Of a DNA stretch of 64,000 bases, positions 32,136 to 39,625 are shown piece by piece. The translations under genes were made by a program, and so were the position numbers. Source of the DNA: JAHEEL01 sp942491345 (GTDB lineage: Bacteria > Actinomycetota > Acidimicrobiia > Spongiisociales > UBA5794); the NCBI GenBank assembly GCA_942491345.1, contig CALOAN010000036.1, forward strand, positions 62,001 through 126,000, read 5' to 3'. The notes below the pieces were generated by a model that had not been told where the DNA came from, did no database searches, and worked only from the letters and a program-made list of their open reading frames with translations. The first letter of the stretch is position 1, and each line of letters opens with the position of its first letter.

Positions 32136-33320
32136 TCAGGACGAGCGGAGCCTTCCAAATGCCTCCCATGCCGGACCCGCCGTCAACCACAACAATCCCG
32201 TGATCGCGACGGCCGAGGTGAGGCACCACATACACGTTGCCCCGATGACAAACGGCTCGAGGAACGTGAGGTAGATCGAGAACAACGTCCCGCCGAAAGC
32301 GATGGCCCCGGCGACGATGAGCCCAAGATCGGCGAGGGTTCCTTTGGCCACTCTCGAGGCGACCCAGCCCGCCAGCAGTACCCCATAGCCGACGACACCG
32401 AGGATTCCGATGGGGACGCCGAAGATCGAGGCATACTCGCTCTGCTGCACCGCGTTGCAGTCCCCCACGGGGCCGCATATGGCGTCGGCGCCGCTCGCCT
32501 CGACACTTCCGAGGTAGATCGAGACGCCGATGCCGACGATCGCGAACACTGGAACCAGCCACACGGGCGCCGATCCCAGCAAACCCTTGCCGATCATGAT
32601 CGGCACAGCAACGAGGCTTGCAATCATCGCGACGAGAACAAGTACGGCGAGGCTGTTTCCCGCGGGGTCGTTGCCGAAGCGGTCTGCAATGGACTGGTCC
32701 TCAGCCGACGGGAGCGCCGCGGCTTCGTTTTCGGTTGCGGAGGGCTCGGTGGCTGATTCGTCGCCTGGTGTTGGCTGGTCGACGACCGGCTGGTTGCCGT
32801 CTGCCAGGCCGGGAACGGTCGCAAGGGCGTCTTCGATTCCCGGGATGTCCGGCCACGGGATGCCCCCCGCTTCAAGGCCTGCTTCGATGATGCCTGGGAG
32901 TTCTTCGGGGATCTCGGCGGATCCGACGTAGTAGTCGTCCATCACAACGAGACGCGGGACCCCCATCCGGTCGTCTGGGATTCCGAGCCGCTCGCTGTCG
33001 GACTCGTAGAGGTCGGCGCCGTCATCAACCAGCACGTCGGCGAAGAGGATGTCGAGGGTTCCATTCGTCATCTCGTAGAAGGCAACCGCTTCGGGAGGGA
33101 GGTTCTCGTCGAAGAACACGGAAGGCTCTCCTCCGTATTGCTCGAAGACACCGGGCAGGACCTCGTTGATCACGTATTCGCAGTGGCCGCACGTCGGCGA
33201 GAAGAAGAACACCATCCGGATAGCAGCGTCTTCGTTGGTGTCCGACTGGGCGGACGCGGGGAGTGCAATCGCGAAGAGCATCGCAACGAGCACGAATAGG
33301 AAGCTGGCCCTCGTTCTCAT
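32136..33320 (-). CDS. Exported thioredoxin-like domain fused to vitamin K epoxide reductase (VKOR)
   Basis: The 394-residue protein starts with a signal peptide (MRTRASFLFVLVAMLFAIAL, cleavage near ASAQ), then a thioredoxin-like domain with FFSPTCGHCEYV (Cys-Gly-His-Cys, about 44-47), an acidic/proline-rich linker, and a membrane VKOR domain from about residue 235. The VKOR part has the loop cysteines in ICGPVGDCNAV and the quinone-side C-M-W-C in GATCMWCLTSA. It should make disulfides in exported proteins. Known fusions usually carry thioredoxin at the C-terminus; here it is N-terminal. Confidence 0.88.
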   Translation of the reverse strand: MRTRASFLFVLVAMLFAIALPASAQSDTNEDAAIRMVFFFSPTCGHCEYVINEVLPGVFEQYGGEPSVFFDENLPPEAVAFYEMTNGTLDILFADVLVDDGADLYESDSERLGIPDDRMGVPRLVVMDDYYVGSAEIPEELPGIIEAGLEAGGIPWPDIPGIEDALATVPGLADGNQPVVDQPTPGDESATEPSATENEAAALPSAEDQSIADRFGNDPAGNSLAVLVLVAMIASLVAVPIMIGKGLLGSAPVWLVPVFAIVGIGVSIYLGSVEASGADAICGPVGDCNAVQQSEYASIFGVPIGILGVVGYGVLLAGWVASRVAKGTLADLGLIVAGAIAFGGTLFSIYLTFLEPFVIGATCMWCLTSAVAITGLLWLTAGPAWEAFGRLRSS

Positions 33321-33421
33321 GTCGAGAAAGCCTGCCGTCGTTTCTGATTTACCGCCAGGGCCGGAAGACCGTGGAGCGGTCGCCCCCGGAGTTCCGGCCC
33401 TCTGTGGTGCGCGGTGCGGCC

Positions 33422-33784
33422 TCAGCCGAGCAGCTTGGCCTTCGCTGCGGCGAACTCCTCGTCGGTCAGCAGTCCAGACGACTTCATGTCGGCGAGTTGC
33501 TTGAGCTGGGCCATCGTGTTGTCGGCTCCGGCAGCCGGCGCCGCAGCGGGTGCCGCCGGAGGGGCCTGCTGCGCCTGCAGGGCGCTCATCTGGGCCTGCA
33601 TGTCGGCAAGCTGCGCCTGCGACTCATAGGCGGCTTGATTTGCCGCGTCTTGCTCGTAGGCCTCCCGCTGTTTCGATGCGGCGTGGCGTTGCATGCCCCC
33701 GCTCACTGCCGTAGCGGTGCCGGCAATGACCGCGGTTCTACCCATCGTCCTCACGATGCCGGGGCGTCCTCTTCTTCTTGGCAT
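33422..33784 (-). CDS. SHOCT-domain protein
   Basis: The 120-residue protein has a basic, Gly/Ala-rich N-terminal half with a possible membrane-interacting segment (TAVIAGTATAVSGGM), a Gln/Ala-rich coiled-coil-like middle with a low-complexity APPAAPAAAPAAGA stretch, and a C-terminal SHOCT motif (QLKQLADMKSSGLLTDEEFA followed by AAKAKLLG). SHOCT domains are short oligomerisation motifs. It lies 12 bp downstream of a DUF6325-like gene, a common actinobacterial pairing of unknown function. Confidence 0.85.
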   Translation of the reverse strand: MPRRRGRPGIVRTMGRTAVIAGTATAVSGGMQRHAASKQREAYEQDAANQAAYESQAQLADMQAQMSALQAQQAPPAAPAAAPAAGADNTMAQLKQLADMKSSGLLTDEEFAAAKAKLLG

Positions 33785-33796
33785 CTTCGTTCCTCC

Positions 33797-34234
33797 CTAT
33801 TCGGCTTCGAGTTCTTCAACAATGGCGAGCACTTCGTCGACGACGAGGCCCGGGACCCGCATGTTGGCGAGAAGGACCCCGCCGGAGTCGAGGATCTCGT
33901 CGCGAAGCGGCTTGAACCACGTGTGCTCGAAAACGAGCGCCGCTGCAGACGACCCGGGCTCCAATGCAGCGGCGAACTCCTCGACGTCCTCGTCGGAGAG
34001 CAAGCCGTTTCCTTCGAAGAGCAGGCGGCCGAATGCGGCGATGTCTTCGCCGGCGTCGATCTGGTCGAATTCGAGGAAGTCGACGGTTCCGTCCTCCTCC
34101 TTCACGATCAGAAGCGCGTCGACGACGGTGATCACGCCGTTCTCGACGAGGGTCTCGAGCTCCGGCAGAATCCCACCGGTGAATTCGTTGCCCGGGAAGC
34201 CGATGACCAAGAGTTCGATCGGCGCAAGTGGCAC
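33797..34234 (-). CDS. DUF6325-like protein
   Basis: I choose the GTG at 34234 (VPLAPIELLVIGFPGNEFTG); upstream of it the open frame runs through heptanucleotide repeats, giving non-protein-like SRVSGLGSR repeats. The 145-residue product has FPGNEFTGGILPELETLVENG, then IVKEEDGTVDFLEFDQID and a C-terminal VLLANMRVPGLVVDEVLAIVEELEAE. The fold resembles DUF1269/DUF6325 small proteins, which often pair with SHOCT proteins as here. No enzymatic motif is visible. Confidence 0.8.
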   Translation of the reverse strand: MPLAPIELLVIGFPGNEFTGGILPELETLVENGVITVVDALLIVKEEDGTVDFLEFDQIDAGEDIAAFGRLLFEGNGLLSDEDVEEFAAALEPGSSAAALVFEHTWFKPLRDEILDSGGVLLANMRVPGLVVDEVLAIVEELEAE

Positions 34235-34300
34235 TGCGTCCTCCTTGTTGGTAGATGGGGAGAGTCTTGCCGAGGTCGTGTTCTTGTACAAGCGAAGAGA

Positions 34301-34342
34301 GATCCGAGATCCGAGACCTGAGACACGAGACCCGAGACAGAA
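34301..34342. repeat. Heptanucleotide tandem repeat, left arm of an inverted repeat
   Basis: Six 7-bp units (GATCCGA twice, GACCTGA, GACACGA, GACCCGA, GACAGAA) follow one another. The 20 bases at 34312-34331 are an exact reverse complement of 34420-34439. Confidence 0.85.
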
Positions 34343-34418
34343 GCCCCGGGATTCGGCGGCAACGCGAGACAGAGGTTGCGGACTGGGAGCGTGGATCACG
34401 AAGATGAGGCCCGTCGCG

Positions 34419-34446
34419 TGTCTCGTGTCTCAGGTCTCGAGTCTCA
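34419..34446. repeat. Heptanucleotide tandem repeat, right arm of an inverted repeat
   Basis: Four 7-bp units (TGTCTCG, TGTCTCA, GGTCTCG, AGTCTCA) lie 88 bp after the opposite-strand repeat at 34301-34342. The last bases touch the stop codon of the 48-residue gene at 34444. Confidence 0.85.
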
Positions 34447-34590
34447 ATCCTCTTCGGACGGCGGCTTCTCGTCGCTCCTTGACCTTTTGTCGAGCCGCTT
34501 CACGACCACCACCGCGATCACGATCGGCACGACGAAGAGGAGCGCTTCGTCCCACCCGTATTGGTGGGCGACGATCGGATGGAGGGGCAC
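34444..34590 (-). CDS. Small single-pass membrane protein (48 aa)
   Basis: A GTG at 34590, preceded by GGAG at 7-nt spacing, gives VPLHPIVAHQYGWDEALLFV, then a helix VPIVIAVVVV and a charged tail KRLDKRSRSDEKPPSEED. One membrane helix (about residues 15-30) is predicted. It heads the leftward group that includes the DUF6325-like and SHOCT genes, although 209 bp of repeat-containing DNA separates it from them. The family is not recognised. Confidence 0.6.
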   Translation of the reverse strand: MPLHPIVAHQYGWDEALLFVVPIVIAVVVVKRLDKRSRSDEKPPSEED

Positions 34591-34663
34591 AAGGTGTCTC
34601 CGGTGTTGGCGCCGTGCCGTGACAGGTTCGCGCACTACTTGGGTTCGGCGCAACCAGGCAACG

Positions 34664-34693
34664 TTGCATTCTTCCATGAATATGCGTATATTC
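34664..34693 (+). promoter_or_regulatory. argC promoter overlapped by an ARG-box-like operator
   Basis: TTGCAT (34664-34669) and TATATT (34687-34692) are 17 bp apart, a good -35/-10 pair 24 bp before argC. The palindrome GAATAT-GCGT-ATATTC (34678-34693) covers the -10 box and the spacer and resembles ArgR half-sites (TGAAT/ATTCA). The cluster encodes ArgR itself, so arginine-dependent repression is likely. Confidence 0.65.
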
Positions 34694-34715
34694 GCCGCTC
34701 GCTCGGGGGTCCCCT

Positions 34716-35747
34716 ATGTCACATCCTGTCGCCATCTTCGGTTCGTCCGGCTACGCCGGCGGTGAACTGATCCGTTTGATCGACGGTCATCCGGATCTCG
34801 AGATCACCTACCTCGGTGCCCACAGCGCGGCAGGGAAGGACCTCGACTCCGTCCATCCACATCTCCGCGGCGGCGATCGAGTGCTCCACCCGAACGATCC
34901 TTCGGCGGCGCCGGACGTAGACCTCGCCTTCTTGGCGTTGCCCCACGGCGCGTCCGCCGAGCCGGCGATGGAGCTACTCGACCGGGGGATAGCGGTGGTT
35001 GATATCGGCAGTGATTTCCGCCTCGACACACCGGAGCGATACGTTGCCGCCTACGAAGCGGACCACCCGTATCCCGGCGAACTCGGCCGCTGGATCTACG
35101 GACTCCCGGAGCTCTTCCGGCGGGATATCGCCGGCGCAGACCGGGTGGCCGTGCCGGGCTGCTACCCCACGTCGGCGATTCTCCCCCTCGCACCGGTGCT
35201 CACCGCCGGCCTCGTGGAACCCACGGGCATCATTGTCGATTCCATGTCGGGCGTCTCGGGTGCGGGCCGGGGAGTGCATCCCGACCTCCACTTCGGCGCT
35301 GTCGATGAATCGGTCAAGGCTTACAAGGTGCTGACCCACCGGCACCGGCCGGAGATCGAACGGGCGCTCGACCTGGTGGTGTCCGGTCCCGTCGAGGTTA
35401 CCTTCACGCCACACCTGATCCCCATGCAACGGGGCATCCTCACCACCATCTACGCCAAGGGTGGCGCCGGAATACGTCTCGCAGATCTTCGTGGGGCGCT
35501 CGAGAAGGCGTATGGAGAAGAGCCGTTTGTCTCCCTCGTCGAAGGTTCCCCCGAGACACGCTGGGTTGTCGGATCGAACCGGGCCCTCATATCAGTGCAC
35601 TTCGACGAGCGGACGGGCACGGCTGTACTCATCTCGGCGATCGACAACCTCGTCAAAGGTGCCGCCGGCCAGGCCGTGCAAGTCGCCAACCTGATGCTTG
35701 GTGTCGACGAGACGGCCGGGCTCCCCCTGGAAGGATGGATGCCGTGA
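34716..35747 (+). CDS. argC: N-acetyl-gamma-glutamyl-phosphate reductase
   Basis: The 343-residue enzyme makes N-acetylglutamate semialdehyde in arginine synthesis using NADPH. It has the nucleotide-binding start VAIFGSSGYAGGELIRL, the active-site cysteine in VPGCYPTSAILPL (about residue 149), and the C-terminal GAAGQAVQVANLMLG. It is the first gene of argCJBRGH and its end overlaps argJ by 13 bp. Confidence 0.95.
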   Translation: MSHPVAIFGSSGYAGGELIRLIDGHPDLEITYLGAHSAAGKDLDSVHPHLRGGDRVLHPNDPSAAPDVDLAFLALPHGASAEPAMELLDRGIAVVDIGSDFRLDTPERYVAAYEADHPYPGELGRWIYGLPELFRRDIAGADRVAVPGCYPTSAILPLAPVLTAGLVEPTGIIVDSMSGVSGAGRGVHPDLHFGAVDESVKAYKVLTHRHRPEIERALDLVVSGPVEVTFTPHLIPMQRGILTTIYAKGGAGIRLADLRGALEKAYGEEPFVSLVEGSPETRWVVGSNRALISVHFDERTGTAVLISAIDNLVKGAAGQAVQVANLMLGVDETAGLPLEGWMP

Positions 35748-36904
35748 GTGTTCTTGCCCCGAGAGGGTTCACCGCTGCGGGTATCTCGGCGGGAATCAAG
35801 CCGGACGGAAGCCTTGACGTTGCCGTTGTGGCAGCCGAGCAGCCGGTTCCGGCCGCCGCCGTCTTCACGACGAACATGGCAGCGGCAGCGCCGGTGCGCC
35901 TCTCTCGAAGGAACCTCGCTGCGGGTCCGACGGCGCGTGCAATCGTCCTCAACTCAGGCTGCGCAAACGCCGCCACCGGGAAACGCGGGAGTGCAGTCGC
36001 CGAACTCACGGTGAATCGAACCGCCGAGCTCCTGTCGTGTGCCCCTGAGGACGTGCTCGTGTGTTCTACCGGGATGATCGGCACCCACCTTGCTCCGGAG
36101 AAGATCACAGCGGGAGTCGCCGACGCTGTTGCGTCGCTCGGCGGCGATGCCGTACACGCGAACGCCGCTGCTCGGGCGATCATGACCACCGATTCCGAGC
36201 CGAAGGAGGTCGCCGTCGAGCAAGGCGGGTTCACCATCGGCGGCATGGCGAAAGGGGCCGGGATGATCCGGCCGGACATGGCCACGATGCTGGTGGTGCT
36301 CACGACCGACGCCGTTGTCACTGCTTCGGTGCTCGACGGGGCGCTTCGAACCGCCGTCGGTCACTCGTTCCATGCCCTGAACATCGACGGGTGCCCGTCC
36401 ACCAACGACACCGTGGTGGTCATGGCGTCTGGTGCCTCCGGCGTCTCGCCGGAGCCCGACCATCTTGCGGCAGCGTTGACGACCGCAGCTGTTGACCTGG
36501 CTCGCCACATTGCTGCTGATGCCGAGGGAGCGAGTCGCGTGGTGACGATCGCTGTCACGGGGGCGGCCGACGATGCGGCTGCCAGGTCAATCGGTAGGCG
36601 CGTGGCCGATTCTGCCCTTGTGCGGTCCTCGTTCTACGGTGCCGACCCCAACTGGGGCAGGATCGTCGCGGCGCTCGGCGAGGTCGATGAAGAAGTTGAT
36701 TTTGGAGACCTCACAATCTCCTTCGCCGGCACAACGGTGGCGCGCAAGGGTGTGGCTGTCGGAATCGACGAGGACGCCGTGAGCGGTGCGATGGAGGGCG
36801 ATTTCGGCGTGACGATCTGTGTGGGAAACGGCGCCGGAACTGCTCGAGTCTTCACGACCGACTTGACCCCCGACTATGTGCGATACAACGCGGAGCGATC
36901 ATGA
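35735..36904 (+). CDS. argJ: Bifunctional glutamate N-acetyltransferase / ornithine acetyltransferase
   Basis: The 389-residue proenzyme has STGMIGTHL (oxyanion-hole region), the autocleavage site KGAGMIRPDMATMLVVLTTD (the Thr after DMA becomes the nucleophile of the beta chain), SFYGADPNWGRI and the C-terminal YVRYNAERS. It recycles the acetyl group from acetylornithine and may also make N-acetylglutamate. Its presence explains the absence of argA/argE here. It overlaps argC upstream and argB downstream (ATGA). Confidence 0.95.
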   Translation: MDAVSVLAPRGFTAAGISAGIKPDGSLDVAVVAAEQPVPAAAVFTTNMAAAAPVRLSRRNLAAGPTARAIVLNSGCANAATGKRGSAVAELTVNRTAELLSCAPEDVLVCSTGMIGTHLAPEKITAGVADAVASLGGDAVHANAAARAIMTTDSEPKEVAVEQGGFTIGGMAKGAGMIRPDMATMLVVLTTDAVVTASVLDGALRTAVGHSFHALNIDGCPSTNDTVVVMASGASGVSPEPDHLAAALTTAAVDLARHIAADAEGASRVVTIAVTGAADDAAARSIGRRVADSALVRSSFYGADPNWGRIVAALGEVDEEVDFGDLTISFAGTTVARKGVAVGIDEDAVSGAMEGDFGVTICVGNGAGTARVFTTDLTPDYVRYNAERS

Positions 36905-37806
36905 CCACGGGACACACCCCGCCCGATCACGGAAGACCCCGAATCGCCAGCACGATGGGCAAGGCCCGAATCTTCTCCGAGTCGATGCCGTTCATCAAGT
37001 CGCATCGCGGCAAGACGGTCGTGATCAAGTACGGCGGTTCGGCCATGGTCGACGAGGGCCTGAGAAGTACGTTCGCTGATGACGTCGCGATGCTCCACTA
37101 TGTGGGAATCAACGTGGTCATCGTCCACGGTGGGGGGCCGCGGATCAGCGAAGCGATGCATCAACGTGGGGTCGAACCTCAGTGGCTCGAGGGTCTTCGC
37201 ATCACGAATGCCGAGACGATGCGGGTTGTGCAAGCCACCCTGGCCGGTGAGATCAATCCCAATATCGTTCGTCTCATCAACGCTCACGGTGCGCTCGCCA
37301 CGGGCGTCAACGGACTCGACGGCAACCTGTTTGTCGCACGCGCGAAGGACGAACGCCTCGGATTCGTGGGGGAGATCACGGAAGTCAACCCAGGGATTGT
37401 CGCTGGCCTGCAACACCAGGGATATGTGCCGGTCGTCGCTCCGATCGCCCGCGGGGAGGACGGCGAGGTGTACAACGTGAACGCCGATACGGCGGCCGGC
37501 GTCCTGGCCTCTGCACTCGGAGCGAAGAAGCTGGTCTACCTCACCGATGTTGAGGGCCTGTACTGGGTGCTTGGTCAGGAGGACTCGCTCATCCAACGGG
37601 TGACGGAAGACGGGATCAAGGAGATCCTCAGCGGGGGAACCGTGACGGCAGGGATGCTCCCGAAGCTGGAGTCCTGTGTGGCGGCGATCGAAGCCGGTGT
37701 CGAGCGGGTTCACATTCTCGACGGCCGCATTCAGCACTCGGTGCTTCTCGAGGTGTTCACACCGGAAGGTATCGGCACGATGATCACGAAAGAGCCGGTG
37801 CCGTGA
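36901..37806 (+). CDS. argB: Acetylglutamate kinase
   Basis: The 301-residue kinase shows VVIKYGGSAMVD, the HGGGPRISEAM loop, NAETMRVVQATLAGEIN, and NADTAAGVLASALGAKKLVYLTDVEG of the amino-acid-kinase fold. The N-terminal extension (about 20 residues before IFSESMPFIKSHRGK) contains the helix typical of arginine-inhibited, hexameric forms, so feedback inhibition is likely. Both gene ends overlap neighbours by 4 nt. Confidence 0.95.
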   Translation: MTTGHTPPDHGRPRIASTMGKARIFSESMPFIKSHRGKTVVIKYGGSAMVDEGLRSTFADDVAMLHYVGINVVIVHGGGPRISEAMHQRGVEPQWLEGLRITNAETMRVVQATLAGEINPNIVRLINAHGALATGVNGLDGNLFVARAKDERLGFVGEITEVNPGIVAGLQHQGYVPVVAPIARGEDGEVYNVNADTAAGVLASALGAKKLVYLTDVEGLYWVLGQEDSLIQRVTEDGIKEILSGGTVTAGMLPKLESCVAAIEAGVERVHILDGRIQHSVLLEVFTPEGIGTMITKEPVP

Positions 37807-38252
37807 GTTCGACCGAGGCTCGGAGACGCCTTGTGGTGCGTCTCGTCACGACCGAGTCCATCGAGAGCCAGGCCCAGTTACGACGGCTGCTCTTGCACGC
37901 CGGTTACGACGTGACGCAGGCGACGATATCCAGGGACCTCGAAGCGATCGGAGCCGTGAAGGTTCGCGAAGGGGACACCGCCCGGTATCGGATCCAGGAT
38001 CCTGCCGAAATGCGACGCGCCCGAGCTGCGCTCGTCGTGGCAACGGACGAGTTCGTTGAATCAGTGATGTTCACCGGGTCGCTGGTTGTGGTCAAGGTTC
38101 CGCCCGGCGCCGCGAATCTGGTTGGTGGGCGGATCGACGCGGCCGGCCTTGCCGGTGTGCTCGGAACGGTCGCCGGGGACGACACGGTGTTCATTGCGGT
38201 TGACGAATCAACTGGAGCGGCTGCAGTTGCCGCCGAAATCGAAGGAGGGTGA
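37803..38252 (+). CDS. argR: Arginine repressor
   Basis: The 149-residue protein has an N-terminal winged-helix (SQAQLRRLLLHAGYDVTQAT, then ISRDLEAIGAVKV) and a C-terminal arginine-binding, hexamer-forming domain (VVVKVPPGAANLVGGRIDAA, then VLGTVAGDDTVFIA). It sits inside the operon it probably controls, after argB, as in mycobacteria. It should bind the ARG-box-like site at 34678-34693. Confidence 0.93.
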   Translation: MSSTEARRRLVVRLVTTESIESQAQLRRLLLHAGYDVTQATISRDLEAIGAVKVREGDTARYRIQDPAEMRRARAALVVATDEFVESVMFTGSLVVVKVPPGAANLVGGRIDAAGLAGVLGTVAGDDTVFIAVDESTGAAAVAAEIEGG

Positions 38253-38253
38253 C

Positions 38254-39471
38254 GTGAAACAAGGGATCAAGAAGGTGGTGCTCGCGTACAGCGGCGGCCT
38301 CGATACGTCGATCATTCTCCGTTGGATCATCGAGGAGTACGGCGCGGAAGTCGTGGCGTACACGGCCGACGTCGGGCAGGGCGACGAAGTCGACCAGGCT
38401 CACGAGAAGGCCTTGGCGACCGGAGCCACCGAGGCCATCACCGAGGATCTGACCCACGAGTTCGTCGAGGACTTCGTGTTCCCGGCCGTTCGTTCGAGCG
38501 CGCTCTACGAGGGGTACTACCTGATGGGTACGTCGCTTGCACGGCCTGTGATCTCAAAGGGCCTTGTGAGGGTCGCCGAGGAGACCGGGGCCGACGCCAT
38601 CGCCCACGGGGCCACCGGCAAAGGGAACGACCAGGTTCGGTTCGAGCTGTCCGCATACGCGCTCAAGCCGGATATCAAGGTTGTTGCGCCCTGGCGCGAG
38701 TGGGACATGAAAGGGCGGGCCGATCTTGTGGCCTACGCCGAACGATTCGGAATCCCGATCCCGACGACACCGAAGATGCCGTACTCGATGGATGCCAACA
38801 TCCTCCACATTTCGTACGAAGGCGGCGTGCTCGAGAATCCGTGGGCTGCGCCCCCACCCGGCATGTTCCGGATGACCACCGACCCGGTGGATGCTCCCGA
38901 CGAACCACAGGTGCTCACCGTCGGCTTCCGCGCAGGGAATCCGGTTTCAGTTGATGGTGTCGAGTTGGATCCGGTCGAGATCTTGACGCTGCTGAACGAG
39001 ATCGGCGGCCGCCACGGCGTCGGCCGGATCGACATCGTCGAGAACCGGTTTGTCGGCATGAAGAGCCGCGGTGTCTACGAGACGCCGGGTGGAACGATCA
39101 TCTATCACGCACATCGAGCCGTAGAGTCGTTGACGCTCGACCGCGAGGTCGCTCATCTCCGCGATGAGTTGTCGAATCGGTATGCAGAGATGGTCTACAA
39201 CGGGTTCTGGTACTCGCCGGAGCGCGAGGCGCTCCAAGCATTCATGGACGACATTCAGACGCGTGTGAACGGGGAAGCCCGGCTGCGGTTGTACAAGGGA
39301 CAGGTGGTGGTCGAGGGGCGCCGCTCAGCGAGCCATGATCTCTACGATGAGGCGACGGTGACCTTCGAGGCCGACGATGTCTACAACCAGGCTGACGCCG
39401 ACGGCTTCATTCACCTTCAGAGCCTGAGGCTCAGAACCTTCGCCGAAAAGAGAATGGGAGAAGGGGAGTGA
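38254..39471 (+). CDS. argG: Argininosuccinate synthase
   Basis: The GTG at 38254 is chosen because GGAGG lies 5 nt upstream and the product (405 residues) begins right at the family's KKVVLAYSGGLDTS. The ATP-pyrophosphatase loop SGGLDTS, the GATGKGNDQVRFE segment and the C-terminal tetramerisation part are present. It joins citrulline and aspartate. It follows argR by 1 bp. Longer open frame upstream overlaps argR and is not used. Confidence 0.95.
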   Translation: MKQGIKKVVLAYSGGLDTSIILRWIIEEYGAEVVAYTADVGQGDEVDQAHEKALATGATEAITEDLTHEFVEDFVFPAVRSSALYEGYYLMGTSLARPVISKGLVRVAEETGADAIAHGATGKGNDQVRFELSAYALKPDIKVVAPWREWDMKGRADLVAYAERFGIPIPTTPKMPYSMDANILHISYEGGVLENPWAAPPPGMFRMTTDPVDAPDEPQVLTVGFRAGNPVSVDGVELDPVEILTLLNEIGGRHGVGRIDIVENRFVGMKSRGVYETPGGTIIYHAHRAVESLTLDREVAHLRDELSNRYAEMVYNGFWYSPEREALQAFMDDIQTRVNGEARLRLYKGQVVVEGRRSASHDLYDEATVTFEADDVYNQADADGFIHLQSLRLRTFAEKRMGEGE

Positions 39472-39498
39472 GCCGAGAGTCTCGAATGGGTCTTCTGT

Positions 39499-39517
39499 CC
39501 CCCAACGAAGTTGGGGG
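39499..39517. repeat. Short hairpin CCCCCAAC/GTTGGGGG
   Basis: An 8-bp perfect stem with a 3-nt loop (GAA) about 28 bp after argG. It resembles the GC-rich palindromes seen near 42113 and 55146. It could slow or end transcription before argH, but it lacks a T-run. Confidence 0.5.
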
Positions 39518-39563
39518 GAGCGGAGGAGCGGCAGCGACGACGCAAGGGGACAATCCTGTGTCG

Positions 39564-39598
39564 TGTCTCGTGTCTCGTGTCTCGTGTCTCGCGTCTCG
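39564..39598. repeat. Heptanucleotide tandem repeat (TGTCTCG)
   Basis: TGTCTCG is repeated four times and then CGTCTCG once, in the 154-bp space between argG and argH. The unit is the same as the one at 34419-34446. Confidence 0.9.
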
Positions 39599-39625
39599 CG
39601 TGCCCTGCACGCTTGGAGCAGGAAC

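Noticed and set aside
34235..34399. N-terminal extension of the DUF6325-like gene (MIHAPSPQPLSRVAAESRGF and following)
   Set aside because: It is translation of the heptanucleotide repeat array; homology to the family begins at the GTG at 34234.
39563..39625. Earlier start for argH (MSRVSCLVSRVSR...)
   Set aside because: This is the TGTCTCG tandem repeat read as protein; the lyase begins at MTLWSGRF.
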